Assembly (NCBI GenBank): GCA_021822605.1
Contig: JAKAQL010000007.1
Coordinates: 1 to 64,000 of the forward strand
Direction of reading: 5' to 3'
Origin: Actinomycetes bacterium
Lineage (GTDB): Bacteria; Actinomycetota; Acidimicrobiia; Acidimicrobiales; Acidimicrobiaceae
Length of the DNA: 64,000 bases
Position numbers and translations under genes: made by a program. The notes below the pieces were generated by a model. The model made no database searches. It worked only from the letters and a program-made list of their open reading frames with translations, and was not told the origin of the DNA. Shown here piece after piece: positions 1 to 9,733 of this stretch (position 1 is its first letter; every line of letters starts with the position of its first letter).

Positions 1-153
1 GGGATGCGAAGGGTCGGCCTTGTGGAGTTCGTACTCCTCTTGCCACCGGCCAAGGCCCCAGTTATAGGCGAACCGAGCAGTGCCCGCTGCCCGAGCGAGA
101 TAGGTACGCTGGACGTTAGTCGGCTCTAACCTGATCTTGTGGGCGGTTATCAC
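1..153 (-). CDS. tnpB: IS607/IS605-type TnpB (RNA-guided nuclease family), N-terminal part, truncated by window edge
   Basis: Minus-strand GTG start overlapping the tnpA stop (GTGA) reads VITAHKIRLEPTNVQRTYLARAAGTARFAYNWGLGRWQEEYELHKADPSHP, a typical TnpB N-terminus (N-terminal RFAYNWGL motif). Confidence 0.85.
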   Translation of the reverse strand, partial: MITAHKIRLEPTNVQRTYLARAAGTARFAYNWGLGRWQEEYELHKADPSHP

Positions 154-758
154 GGTTTGGCGATCGCCTCTTGCATGGACTCGATCATCTGCTTGGTCTT
201 ATTCGAGCGCGAGCCATAGAGCCGAGCACTGAACACGGTGATGATTTCTGAAATGTCCTGGGTCAGCTCTTCCTCGAAGGACGTGTTCTTCCCTTGGTTA
301 AGGATTATGACTTCGCACTCTTTGGCTTCGCATACGGCAAAGACCAGCTCAGCACCGAATCGTAGAAGCCGGTCTTTGTGGGCGATGACGAGCCTCTGCA
401 CACCGCCGTTGATAATTCCATCGAGTAGCTGTTGAAGCCCTCTCTTGTGATAGTTCATACCAGAACCAATGTCGGTGACTAACTCATACTCCCAGCCTTG
501 GGACGAGCAGTAAAGTTCGAGCATTCGAGCTTGGCGATCTAGGTCTTGTTTTTGGTCTCTCGATGAGACTCGTGCATAGGCGACAGTTTTGCGTGGTGGC
601 TGTCCGATGGGTCGAAAGCGAGGGGTCTGGATTTTTGCCAGGTCATAACGCCGGTGGCCACCGAGGGTTATCTCGGTCGGTTATAGTAAGCCTTCGTCAT
701 CCCACTTGCGGAGAGTCTGCTTGGATACTCCAAGCGCTGCCGCTCGTTCGATATTGAT
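150..758 (-). pseudogene. tnpA: IS607-family serine recombinase TnpA, inactivated (in-frame TAA, no standard start codon)
   Basis: One continuous frame: (ATC)NIERAAALGVSKQTLRKWDDEGLL*PTEITLGGHRRYDLAKIQTPRF...TVAYARVSSRDQKQDLDRQARMLELYCSSQG...; MerR-like HTH plus serine resolvase catalytic motif (YARVSSRDQ). TAA at 681-683. A GGAGAG sequence precedes an ATC where ATG is expected. Confidence 0.85.
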
Positions 759-946
759 TGGGTCTCTCCTATGCCAAGTAATGTACCCATCTAACGTAGA
801 TAAAGCACGTATCTTAAACTAACGTGTGGCAGTTGCTACCCCTCCGTTCCGGCGGTCCTCATATGTTTTCCCGGCCCAACTGCACCCGCCACTTTCAATA
901 CACTCTAAAATCTGGAGGCAGTGCTCCATCGGTCAGGGCTGGCCGA

Positions 947-2389
947 TCAAGATTGTTCCGGACGAAGCGCAGGGAAAGCGATGACCTCCTTGATATGAGG
1001 AGCATCCGTTAACAGGATAACAAGACGGTCCACCCCAATGCCAAGTCCGCCTGTCGGTGGCATGCCATGCTCAAGCGCTCGAAGAAAGTCCTCATCGAGA
1101 ACCATCGCTTCATCGTCTCCCTCCAAGCGAGCTTGTGCCTGTTGGAGGAATCGTCGACGCTGCTCATCAGGATCATTTAACTCTGAGTAGGCGGTACCGA
1201 CCTCTCGACCCAAGATCACGAGGTCGAACTGCTCGACACGGCCAACCTTGGCGGGATCGCGATGATCTCTTGCCAGCGGCGATACCTCTTTCGGGAAATC
1301 GAGCACAAACGTCGGTTGAGCCAACGTTGACTCGACAAGCTCTTCGTAAAGCGAGAAGAGAATACGCCCAGGCCCATCGCCTGCCTCAACCTTGACATCG
1401 TGATCGGCAGCGAGCCGCACAAGTTCCTCCCGTCCCTGCTCAAGAGAGACCACCTGTCCAAGGGACTCCGATACGAGCTCCTCCATCGTTGCTCGCCGGA
1501 ACGGAGGAGTGAGATCGATCATCTGGCCCTGACAGGTAATCTGCAAGGAACCCTGAGCTGACATCGCCGCATGTGAGATAAGGGACTCCGTGAGTTTGAT
1601 CATCCCGTAGACATCGGTGTAAGCCTGGTAGACCTCAAGCATCGTGAACTCAGGGTTATGCCTTGGAGAAAGCCCTTCGTTACGAAAATCGCGCCCAAGT
1701 TCAAAGACCCGCTCAAAGCCTCCTACCACAAGCCGCTTTAGATAGAGCTCTGGGGCAATCCGAAGAAAGAGATCGGTGTCGAGAGCATTATGGTGGGTCA
1801 CGAATGGCTTCGCAATCGCTCCTGAAGCGACTGGCTGGAGGATCGGTGTCTCGACTTCAATAAATCCACGATCCGTCAGGTCTCTACGGAGCTGTGCGAT
1901 GATGCGAGACCGAATCAGCAGCCGCTCACGCACCGCCGGATTTGCCCAGAGATCAACATAACGCTGACGATAACGGGTATCAGGATCGTTAATACCACGC
2001 CACTTGTCTCCAAAATTGCGGCGAGCATGTGCGAGAAGCTGCCATGTCGCAACCTCCACGGAGAGTTCACCGCTTCGTGATGTCATCACCAGACCAGTAA
2101 CGCTAATCCAATCGCCAAGTACTCGCTGATGGACAAAACGATCGAAATCGTCAGTGGTCTCCCGTCGCAACAGCACCTGGATCGTTCCGCTCGAGTCGAC
2201 GAGATCGCCGAAGGCTAGCTTTCCTTGCCGTCGGAAGCGCATCAGCCGGCCAGCGATGGTTACGACTCGGTCGGTCCTGCTGTCCGCAGCCAGGTGTTCG
2301 AAGGATGCACGCACTGGCCCAATTGGCTCCACCCCCACCACTTCATAGGGTATGTTCTCTTCGACTGGCGACTCCGCCTCATTGTTCAC
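947..2389 (-). CDS. lysS: Lysyl-tRNA synthetase, class II
   Basis: 480 aa; class II aaRS motifs (FRNEGLSPRHNPEFTMLEVYQAY, GLGIGVDRLVILLTDAPHIKEVIAFP). Confidence 0.97.
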   Translation of the reverse strand: MNNEAESPVEENIPYEVVGVEPIGPVRASFEHLAADSRTDRVVTIAGRLMRFRRQGKLAFGDLVDSSGTIQVLLRRETTDDFDRFVHQRVLGDWISVTGLVMTSRSGELSVEVATWQLLAHARRNFGDKWRGINDPDTRYRQRYVDLWANPAVRERLLIRSRIIAQLRRDLTDRGFIEVETPILQPVASGAIAKPFVTHHNALDTDLFLRIAPELYLKRLVVGGFERVFELGRDFRNEGLSPRHNPEFTMLEVYQAYTDVYGMIKLTESLISHAAMSAQGSLQITCQGQMIDLTPPFRRATMEELVSESLGQVVSLEQGREELVRLAADHDVKVEAGDGPGRILFSLYEELVESTLAQPTFVLDFPKEVSPLARDHRDPAKVGRVEQFDLVILGREVGTAYSELNDPDEQRRRFLQQAQARLEGDDEAMVLDEDFLRALEHGMPPTGGLGIGVDRLVILLTDAPHIKEVIAFPALRPEQS

Positions 2390-3228
2390 TCAGTAACCCT
2401 TCCGCCGCCTCTTACCATCGTCAGTGGACGATTCCGCTCCCAAATAAGTCTAAGGCCGTGCAAAGTCAGCCATGGCTCAACGTGGGTTATCACAGGGATG
2501 AAGGGTGCCAACAACTCAGCAAGCCCACCCGTGCCGATCACTGTTGCTGGACCGATGAGCTCCTCAGTGTCAGCCACGATCTGGGTTACCTGACCCTTGA
2601 TCCCATACAGCACACCCGCCTGAATCGACTCGACCGTGGTCTTACCGATGACGGATCGCGGTGCTACGAGTTCTACTTTGCGCAAGGCTGCTGCCCGAGA
2701 GACAAGCGCATCAAGTGCTACGATCACACCGGGGCAGATTGCACCACCGAGATAGTCACCATCCGCTGCCACGACATCGAAGGTGGTTGCAGTTCCAAGG
2801 TCTACGACGATCACCGGGCCACCAAAGAGGTCATGGGCCCCGACAGCATCCGCCAGCCGATCCGGACCAACCTCTGCAGGGTTGTCATAACGGATCTTCA
2901 GACCGATATCGAGTCCCCGACCCAGCACCAGTGGCTCAATCGACAGCCACCCACGAGACACGTCTATCATCGCCTGTGTCGCACTCGAGGCAGAAGAGGA
3001 GATGATCACTCCGGTCATCGGTTCTGAGAATGACAACCCACGCGCATCGAGAAACTGACGCAGCAGCAGATAGATCTCGTCGACTGTTCGATCAACTCTT
3101 GTCGCCAAACGTAGATGCGCAAGAAGACCGTCCTCAGCTCGGCGGCCAGTGCTCGACGGACCAAGCTCGTAGAAACCAAAAACGGTCTCGGTGTTGCCGA
3201 TATCCACTGTGAGCAGTAGCTCTGTCAC
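2386..3228 (-). CDS. coaX: Type III pantothenate kinase
   Basis: 280 aa; LLTVDIGNTETVFG N-terminus, VVDLGTATTFDVV and GGAICPGV motifs; 4-nt overlap with lysS. Confidence 0.95.
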   Translation of the reverse strand: MTELLLTVDIGNTETVFGFYELGPSSTGRRAEDGLLAHLRLATRVDRTVDEIYLLLRQFLDARGLSFSEPMTGVIISSSASSATQAMIDVSRGWLSIEPLVLGRGLDIGLKIRYDNPAEVGPDRLADAVGAHDLFGGPVIVVDLGTATTFDVVAADGDYLGGAICPGVIVALDALVSRAAALRKVELVAPRSVIGKTTVESIQAGVLYGIKGQVTQIVADTEELIGPATVIGTGGLAELLAPFIPVITHVEPWLTLHGLRLIWERNRPLTMVRGGGRVTE

Positions 3229-3785
3229 TGCGACGCCTCCTGTTCGCCTAGCGAGCCTGTCGTTCTGTCTCGAACGAGACCGTCTTTCTCCATCGACCCT
3301 CGCTTATTCATTATCCAACGACCAGCTACCTGATCGAACTGGGCGATCCTCGTTACTCCCTCTGGCGTGGCACCGGTGAACCCGAGAGCTGTCGCCACGA
3401 TCGGGTCGAGTTCAGACAATGGTACCAGCACAAAGTCTCGCTCGGCCATCCGAGGATGTGGCACGCACAGATCGGAGCTAGTAATCGCCAGACCGGGGAT
3501 ATGAAGGATGTCGATGTCGAGCGTGCGCGGACCAAAGCGTACCAATCGCTCCCTTCCAAAAGCCGCCTCTATGCGATGGATCAGGGCGAGCAACGCGAAG
3601 GGTGATCGATCCCAATCCATCGTCATCACTGCGTTGAGGTAATCTGGCTGATCTGCTGGCCCACCGACTGGCGCGGTGCGGTAGAGCGAAGACACCGAAA
3701 GTGGCTCTCCCAACCGTTCCATCGCGCCCTCCATCTGGCGCTGTGGCGCGACAAGGTTTGCACCTAGTCCAAGATAGACCTTCAC
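3225..3785 (-). CDS. folK: 2-amino-4-hydroxy-6-hydroxymethyldihydropteridine pyrophosphokinase
   Basis: 186 aa; YLGLGANL, RFGPRTLDIDIL, VPHPRMAERDFVLVPL motifs. Confidence 0.96.
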   Translation of the reverse strand: MKVYLGLGANLVAPQRQMEGAMERLGEPLSVSSLYRTAPVGGPADQPDYLNAVMTMDWDRSPFALLALIHRIEAAFGRERLVRFGPRTLDIDILHIPGLAITSSDLCVPHPRMAERDFVLVPLSELDPIVATALGFTGATPEGVTRIAQFDQVAGRWIMNKRGSMEKDGLVRDRTTGSLGEQEASQ

Positions 3786-4171
3786 CGTTGGGCCGCCTCT
3801 GAGTCGTGGGAGCCGCGTGTGACCAGCGTAACCGTCACCCCATCAGAGGTCAGCGAGATGGGAGGCTGACACTTGGTAACCGAGATCTCGATCGTGTCGA
3901 TCCGCGAATACTCCGTCTCCTCCATGATGCCTACGGTGATACGTTCAGCCAGCGTTTCGAGGAGTTTTGGAGCTGGCTCAAGCGCCGCTGGAATCACCCG
4001 ATCCAACAACGAGTAGTCGAAGGTGCCTGCAAGGTCATCGTGAAGACCACGTTCGACGTTGAGAGTCAGGCGAACACCAATCACAAGTGGCTGAGGGGTG
4101 GCCCGTTCTGCCTCTGACAGACCCACGCGCACCATGAGCGCGATATGGGGGATCTCGATGACGTCACTCAC
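3782..4171 (-). CDS. folB: Dihydroneopterin aldolase
   Basis: 129 aa; GLSEAER, FDYSLLDRVIP, LETLAERI motifs; position between folK and folP. Confidence 0.93.
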   Translation of the reverse strand: MSDVIEIPHIALMVRVGLSEAERATPQPLVIGVRLTLNVERGLHDDLAGTFDYSLLDRVIPAALEPAPKLLETLAERITVGIMEETEYSRIDTIEISVTKCQPPISLTSDGVTVTLVTRGSHDSEAAQR

Positions 4172-5007
4172 CTCATTGCCCCGCGCTCCGCATGTTGCCC
4201 AGCGTTCCGCATCGCTTCGACAAGTCTGAGATACTCCACCACAGGTGTGACCTCATGCACGCGCACTACCGAGGCGCCGTGCGTCAGCGCCCAGATATTT
4301 GCGGCAAGACTCTCCTCTCCGCGTTGTGCTGGATCCTCGATTCGGCTCAATCGCGAGAGCCCAGCCAGGAAAGACTTCCGAGAGATCCCAACCAGCACGG
4401 GCGCGCCAAGGTCCCCAAACCGTGTGAGATGGCGTAACAGCTCCAGATTGTGGTGGAGCGACTTGCCAAAACCTATTCCTGGATCCAAGTAGAGCTCGCG
4501 AATTCCAAAGCTCTCGGCATCTTGGCGACATCTCTCGAGGAAGCGAAAAACCTCATCGACAACATCGATGTAGTGGGGCGCTCGTTGCATCGTCGCGGGA
4601 TCACCCTGGGCATGCATCGCAACCCAGCCAGCACCGAACTCCGCCGCAACCCGGCCAAGCGACGCACTGACGTCGTTGACGATCGTCGCTCCACTTTGGA
4701 GCGCCGCCCGAGCAACTATCTCCTTACGAGTATCGATCGAGACGGTACCTAGCTCGGCGAGTGCTTCAATCACCGGCAGCACTCGGCGTCTCTCCTCGTC
4801 GTCGGGGACAGTCTGCGCCCCTGGACGAGTTGATTCGCCACCGACATCGACGATGGTTGCTCCTTGGGCAAAGAGTTCTCTGCCATGATCGATAGCGTCC
4901 TGGGTGTGGACGTAGCGCCCTCCGTCCGAGAAGGAGTCCGGCGTGACATTGACGATTCCCATCACAGCAGGTCGCGGCTGGCCAGACAACATGAACATAC
5001 CGCTCAT
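4168..5007 (-). CDS. folP: Dihydropteroate synthase
   Basis: 279 aa; MGIVNVTPDSFSDGG, DVGGESTRPGA, LDPGIGFGK, ISRKSF motifs. Confidence 0.97.
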   Translation of the reverse strand: MSGMFMLSGQPRPAVMGIVNVTPDSFSDGGRYVHTQDAIDHGRELFAQGATIVDVGGESTRPGAQTVPDDEERRRVLPVIEALAELGTVSIDTRKEIVARAALQSGATIVNDVSASLGRVAAEFGAGWVAMHAQGDPATMQRAPHYIDVVDEVFRFLERCRQDAESFGIRELYLDPGIGFGKSLHHNLELLRHLTRFGDLGAPVLVGISRKSFLAGLSRLSRIEDPAQRGEESLAANIWALTHGASVVRVHEVTPVVEYLRLVEAMRNAGQHAERGAMR

Positions 5008-5537
5008 CTCGCCTCACCCAGCGCCTTGGCTGACGCGACAAACTGGGTGCTTACCTGAATGCCAGGCTTTGTCACTCCACGCATTGACATGCACAGATGC
5101 TCAGCAACTACACCTACCTTGACTTCATCAGATCCAGTCATCTCTGCAACGTCTTGCGCGATATCGCGAGTCATGCGCTCCTGGAGTTGGAGGCGATGAG
5201 CGTGTCGTTCAACGATGTGAACCAACGCCGAGATCCCAACCACGGAGTCCGTGGGAGAGTACTCAATCGTCACATTTCCAAAAAACGGTAGCAGATGATG
5301 TTCACACAACGAGTAGAAGGTCACCTCGCTCAAGCGAACTGGACCGCTGTCGGCCAGCTGAAAACGGACCTTCGGCGCCTCCGGTTCACCCATCCCGTCG
5401 GTCGCTGACTCGAGAAAAGCGATCCATCGATCCGGCGTGTGGTCGTAGACTTCCTGATCAAAGCGCGCACCGTTGCGGCCGCCAAGGTAGGCGAGGACCT
5501 CTCCAACCGCGGCCACTGCTTCATCGCGCGTGGTCAC
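5004..5537 (-). CDS. folE: GTP cyclohydrolase I
   Basis: 177 aa; SLCEHHLLPFFG, QLQERMTRDIA, GVVAEHLCMSMRGV motifs. Confidence 0.96.
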   Translation of the reverse strand: MTTRDEAVAAVGEVLAYLGGRNGARFDQEVYDHTPDRWIAFLESATDGMGEPEAPKVRFQLADSGPVRLSEVTFYSLCEHHLLPFFGNVTIEYSPTDSVVGISALVHIVERHAHRLQLQERMTRDIAQDVAEMTGSDEVKVGVVAEHLCMSMRGVTKPGIQVSTQFVASAKALGEAR

Positions 5538-6082
5538 TAGAGGTTCTCGCGATACTTCGCGATATAGGAGAGGTTCCGATACCGTTCGGCCACGTCAAGA
5601 CCGTAGCCGACCACAAACTCCCGTGGAATTGAGAACCCGACGTAATCAGGGGCGACTAACTCCCGTTGCTCACCCTCTTTGAGAAGGAGAGTACACACCC
5701 TCAGGGACTGGGGATTGCGAGAACGCAGGTTGTGCAGCAGATAGCGAAGGGTAAGCCCACTCTCGATGATATCCTCCACCAACAGGACATCTCGATCAAC
5801 GAGATCGATATCGAGATCTTTGATGATCCTGACAACGCCGGAGGTCTTTGTGGCATCTCCATACGACGAGACTGCCATAAAATCAACACTCACCGGGAGA
5901 TCAATCGCCCTCGCGAGATCGGTCATGAAGACGAATGCGCCCTTGAGAACTCCGATCAAAAGCGGGGAACGACCCTGATAGTCCTGGGTAATCGTTGCGC
6001 CGAGTTCCTCTACTCTCTGCGCGATCCGTTCAGCACTGACCACCACCTCACCAAGATGCTTATCCTCATCACGCCAACCCAT
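5537..6082 (-). CDS. hpt: Hypoxanthine phosphoribosyltransferase (start chosen at internal [16 protein letters not shown])
   Basis: PRTase motif [34 protein letters not shown] is open upstream to 6172. Confidence 0.93.
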   Translation of the reverse strand: MGWRDEDKHLGEVVVSAERIAQRVEELGATITQDYQGRSPLLIGVLKGAFVFMTDLARAIDLPVSVDFMAVSSYGDATKTSGVVRIIKDLDIDLVDRDVLLVEDIIESGLTLRYLLHNLRSRNPQSLRVCTLLLKEGEQRELVAPDYVGFSIPREFVVGYGLDVAERYRNLSYIAKYRENL

Positions 6083-6375
6083 ACTTCGAACCTCTCTCCG
6101 CGAGCCCAGCAACCCAGTCCATCTTAGGACCATGGCATCATCGTTACCCTCAACGACAGGCCCTCGGATCAACCCCCTCCCGAACCCCAGCCACCTTGGT
6201 CGAACTCGCCCTTTGGGTCATGGCCCTGTTTTGCTACCCACCGCCAACGAGACTCATCCAGCGGTCACCTGAGTGACGGCCCTACTACCTCGCTTGCCCA
6301 CCGGGGACCCACGCGACAAGTGCCTCATCGAGACGGTTCAGTTGGATGAACCCAGGTCGAGCCAGTACTGTCTCT

Positions 6376-7308
6376 TCATACCGGAAGCCGCAGGAGGCGA
6401 TTGCCACTGCTGTCGTCGAACACCAGTGCATTGTCCAACCTGCGAACGGTGATCGCACCAACGATCTGGTGAGCAGCACGCTGGCCGACCATGACCTCAC
6501 GAATGTGTTCCAAATGTGCACTATCGAGTCTAAGCCCCAAACTTTTCGAGATCGCCTCATTGAGTCGGTGACGTGCGAGCACAGGAGGGAGCTCCGTAAG
6601 GCGCCACGATCCCACGCTCAAGAGCTCCTCGATAGCCTCTTGATACTCCTGAGAACGCAGAGCGGTGCGAGCGAGAATGGGTACGACATCGCGTTGCACA
6701 ATCCCACCCGCTAATGGCAACAGCTCGCTCCGCACTCGATTTCGTACAAAGCGTGGGTCCACATTGCTGGGGTCATCAAAGGACCATATGCGAGCCGCAT
6801 CGCAGAGAAGATGGAGTTCTTTGCGACGCAGCCCGAGGATCGGATGCCTACGTCCAGGCTGCATCCCACCGACCCCAACCAAGCCGGCACCTCGAAGCAG
6901 GTTGGCGAGTACCGTCTCAGCTTGGTCGTCCATCGTGTGGGCCGTGGCCGCATCCCCCAGTTTGGCAAGTCGCACCTGCCGTGCCCGATCCTCAAGGTTG
7001 CCGCCTGCCTGGAGGGCTACGCGGTACTCAACGATCCCAATGCCGTAGGGACTCAAAGCGTCTGCGATCCTGGCGCCCTCGAGGTGTGATTGGGTACGAA
7101 GCCCATGATCGACGTGAATGCCGATAACCCTTTGATTGTTGGCCCACGCAAGCAGCGCGAGGCCCATCGAGTCGCGCCCCCCAGAGATGCCTATCCGTAC
7201 CGGCTCTGATCCCCACTGATCGAGGTCAGAGCGGGCAATCAGCTCAGGAAGCGAAACCCCGTGAGTATTGAGTTCTCTCTCTATGGTCTCTCGACGGATA
7301 CCCATCAT
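6376..7308 (-). CDS. tilS: tRNA(Ile)-lysidine synthetase (start at MMGIRRETI; ORF open to 7419)
   Basis: SGGRDSMGLALL PP-loop, HTMDDQAETVLANLLRGAGLVGVGGM; adjacent to hpt. Confidence 0.9.
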   Translation of the reverse strand: MMGIRRETIERELNTHGVSLPELIARSDLDQWGSEPVRIGISGGRDSMGLALLAWANNQRVIGIHVDHGLRTQSHLEGARIADALSPYGIGIVEYRVALQAGGNLEDRARQVRLAKLGDAATAHTMDDQAETVLANLLRGAGLVGVGGMQPGRRHPILGLRRKELHLLCDAARIWSFDDPSNVDPRFVRNRVRSELLPLAGGIVQRDVVPILARTALRSQEYQEAIEELLSVGSWRLTELPPVLARHRLNEAISKSLGLRLDSAHLEHIREVMVGQRAAHQIVGAITVRRLDNALVFDDSSGNRLLRLPV

Positions 7309-7370
7309 GAGCCTACTGTATCTCCGCGCAGTCCCATCGGACGCCTCCAAAACCGAAAAGGGATACCCGC

Positions 7371-8375
7371 CTATGAGTGCGGGACAGACGTTGCCCTCCT
7401 CGTCATACGGCGGAGCCACCGACTCGGATCGTCCAGTTCCCCAACCTGAGGCAGGCCGTTTGGCGAGGCAAAAACACGCTGTGGAGCGTGACGATCCTCC
7501 GTGGCAATGACCTCAAAGAACCGTAGCCCTACTGAGTACTGCCTGCGCTTCGATGCAATCCCGGAGAACTGTGAGACAATTTTTGCCACGCCCGTGGACT
7601 GCCTTCGTTCGTCGATCACCCGCTCAAACTCTTCCCGATAAGGAATGATGTCCTTAGACACCTGACGCATCACCCATTCCGCGTGCCCCTCAGCGACCGT
7701 CATCATGGTAGTCGCCTCCTTCGCTACTGACCGGAGTCGTTCAGGCAAGAAGAGGGTGGAGACCTCGATCGGCTCACCCGAGCCAAGGCCCCGTAACCTC
7801 GCGAAGACCTCACCGACGAGATCGACAGGAGAGATCGTAGACGCCTTAAAAAGTTGGCCCATCAACTCGAGTAGGCGGTCGCGAAACCACGGAACTCCGT
7901 AGAACTGGGCCCGATGGGTGAGTTCATGCACCAGAACCCATAAGGCGACCTCGTCAGGGTCGAGTTCCGCTTGTCCTGCAAAGTGATCAATGTTCTCATC
8001 AACCATCCACACTGCGGGCGTTGCCACGGCGAACGCTGGGTCGTATTGACCGAGAACCTTGCCCGCGAAACTCCCCAGCAGCGCGCCGAGCGCCACTGCG
8101 TTTAACTCAGCCATACCGATGGAGCTCGAACGCGATGGAGCTAATCGGTCAATGAGCGCTGCATACGAGTTGATATTACGTTCTGCCCAGCCCTCACGAT
8201 CGACTCCCTCAACAACGAGCGTCTCAGGGCCAAGATCGAGATTAGTCAGATCATGGACAACCCGGCTCGCCGTCGACGAGAGTTCCCGATAGTCGCGAAG
8301 AGAGTGCTCAGACGACTGGTGAATGAGGAGTTTTGCTGTGGTCAAGGCAAAACGTCGAGCGATGACTTCAGCCAT
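7371..8375 (-). CDS. Zinc-dependent metalloprotease, DUF2342 / F420-biosynthesis-associated family
   Basis: 334 aa; VLVHELTHRAQF (HExxH), conserved location next to tilS in actinobacteria. Confidence 0.88.
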   Translation of the reverse strand: MAEVIARRFALTTAKLLIHQSSEHSLRDYRELSSTASRVVHDLTNLDLGPETLVVEGVDREGWAERNINSYAALIDRLAPSRSSSIGMAELNAVALGALLGSFAGKVLGQYDPAFAVATPAVWMVDENIDHFAGQAELDPDEVALWVLVHELTHRAQFYGVPWFRDRLLELMGQLFKASTISPVDLVGEVFARLRGLGSGEPIEVSTLFLPERLRSVAKEATTMMTVAEGHAEWVMRQVSKDIIPYREEFERVIDERRQSTGVAKIVSQFSGIASKRRQYSVGLRFFEVIATEDRHAPQRVFASPNGLPQVGELDDPSRWLRRMTRRATSVPHS

Positions 8376-8396
8376 GCACCACCTCCTGTTGCCAGC

Positions 8397-8597
8397 TTAG
8401 GCGATTTTTTTGCGGCCACGTGTCCGCGGGACCACCAGGGGTTCGTGGAGATAACAGTACTTACCCTTGTTGTAGATTGAGAGTGCTGTCCCGCACCCAG
8501 GCTCTTTGCATACTCGACCTTTTTCAAATGTCCGAGCAGGCCGACCAGTTCCAGACGAGTCTGGAACATTCACTATTTCATCCCCTCCGTAAGGCAT
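8397..8597 (-). CDS. Small Cys-rich (putative zinc-binding) protein, 66 aa
   Basis: CKEPGCGTALSIYNKGKYCYLHE zinc-ribbon-like spacing; downstream of rsrA in the same direction. Confidence 0.6.
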   Translation of the reverse strand: MPYGGDEIVNVPDSSGTGRPARTFEKGRVCKEPGCGTALSIYNKGKYCYLHEPLVVPRTRGRKKIA

Positions 8598-8625
8598 ACT
8601 CCCTACAACGAATCAAAGGTTGGAA

Positions 8626-8916
8626 CTATTCCGAACTTCCATTCGGCGCAAGGCGATCCTCCTCCTCTATCAGCAGAGCAAGTTTGTGCATTAAACTCTC
8701 AGGAACCTGTTCCTTCGAGTGGGAGACGATCACCGCGCGAAGTTCAGCCTCGAACTCGAACGCCTCCAGACATGAACCACAGTGATCGAGATGTTCGCGC
8801 ACCCGTTCACGGCGATCGTCAGTAAGCTCGCTATCGAGAAACTCGTAGAGCTGCGCGATTACCTTCCGGCACTCCTCCGGCTCGTCATCACTATCGACTG
8901 TTCTCAAAGCATCCAT
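8626..8916 (-). CDS. rsrA: Mycothiol-system-type zinc anti-sigma factor (RsrA family)
   Basis: 96 aa; HLDHCGSC (HxxxCxxC) ZAS motif; immediately downstream of an ECF sigma factor. Confidence 0.9.
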   Translation of the reverse strand: MDALRTVDSDDEPEECRKVIAQLYEFLDSELTDDRRERVREHLDHCGSCLEAFEFEAELRAVIVSHSKEQVPESLMHKLALLIEEEDRLAPNGSSE

Positions 8917-8930
8917 ATCCTCGATGATCC

Positions 8931-9518
8931 TTACGACCGGTTACCCTCTTCGAGATTACCACTTACTGCGGCTTTCCGAAGTTCCAACTCCAGTAACGCT
9001 CTTTGCATCGCTCTTCTTCCCCGATGGAGTCGACTCATCACGGTCCCCAACGGTACATCCATGATCTCAGCGATCTCTTTGTAGGAGAAACCTTCGATAT
9101 CGGAGAGCACGACGGCCAACCGAAACTGATCTGGGAGTGAGTCGATGGCCCCCTTCACGTCGGTGTCGGTGATCCGATCGAGCACCTCCTCCTCGGCGCT
9201 GCGTCCCGCCTGCACCGCCTCAAGACCGCCTAAGCGACGATAGAGATACAGGTCCTCAACATCTTCGAGGTTGCTCTCGTCTGGGCGTCGTTTTTTGGCA
9301 CGGTAGATGTTGATGTAGGTGTTCGTAAGGATACGATAGAGCCACGCCTTCAGGTTCGTTCCCTCCTGAAAGGAATCGTAACCACGATAGGCCTTTAGGA
9401 AGGTCTCCTGCACCAAGTCCTCAGCGTCAGCCGCGTTGTGTGTCATTCGAAAGGCAGCTGAATAGAGATTTTCCGCATACTGCATCGCATCGGAGGAGAA
9501 GTTCTTTTTATCCGCCAC
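8931..9518 (-). CDS. sigR: ECF sigma factor, SigR/SigH-like
   Basis: 195 aa; [20 protein letters not shown] region 2, [27 protein letters not shown] region 4; paired with RsrA-like gene. GTG start. Confidence 0.9.
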   Translation of the reverse strand: MADKKNFSSDAMQYAENLYSAAFRMTHNAADAEDLVQETFLKAYRGYDSFQEGTNLKAWLYRILTNTYINIYRAKKRRPDESNLEDVEDLYLYRRLGGLEAVQAGRSAEEEVLDRITDTDVKGAIDSLPDQFRLAVVLSDIEGFSYKEIAEIMDVPLGTVMSRLHRGRRAMQRALLELELRKAAVSGNLEEGNRS

Positions 9519-9631
9519 TCATTGTCCTATCATTCAAACTCATCTGTCGCGCTCAACCGCAACACAGACGCCGGCGTCCAATGCAACGACGTATCCTCGC
9601 CTGTCGGATCGTGACACCTCCGGCCTTTGCC

Positions 9632-9707
9632 TGGAGCCCGAGAGGGGATTCGAACCCCTGACCTGCTCATTACGAGTGAGCTGCTCTACCGACTGAGCTA
9701 CCCGGGC
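9632..9707 (-). tRNA. tRNA-Thr (anticodon CGT)
   Basis: Cloverleaf on minus strand: GCCCGGGTAGCTCAGTCGGTAGAGCAGCTCACTCGTAATGAGCAGGTCAGGGGTTCGAATCCCCTCTCGGGCTCCA; encoded CCA. Confidence 0.96.
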
Positions 9708-9733
9708 TTACTATCAGTCTGGGAGTAGCTTAG

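Noticed and set aside
2305-3027. 240-aa plus-strand ORF
   Set aside because: Antisense to coaX/lysS; composition-driven open frame.
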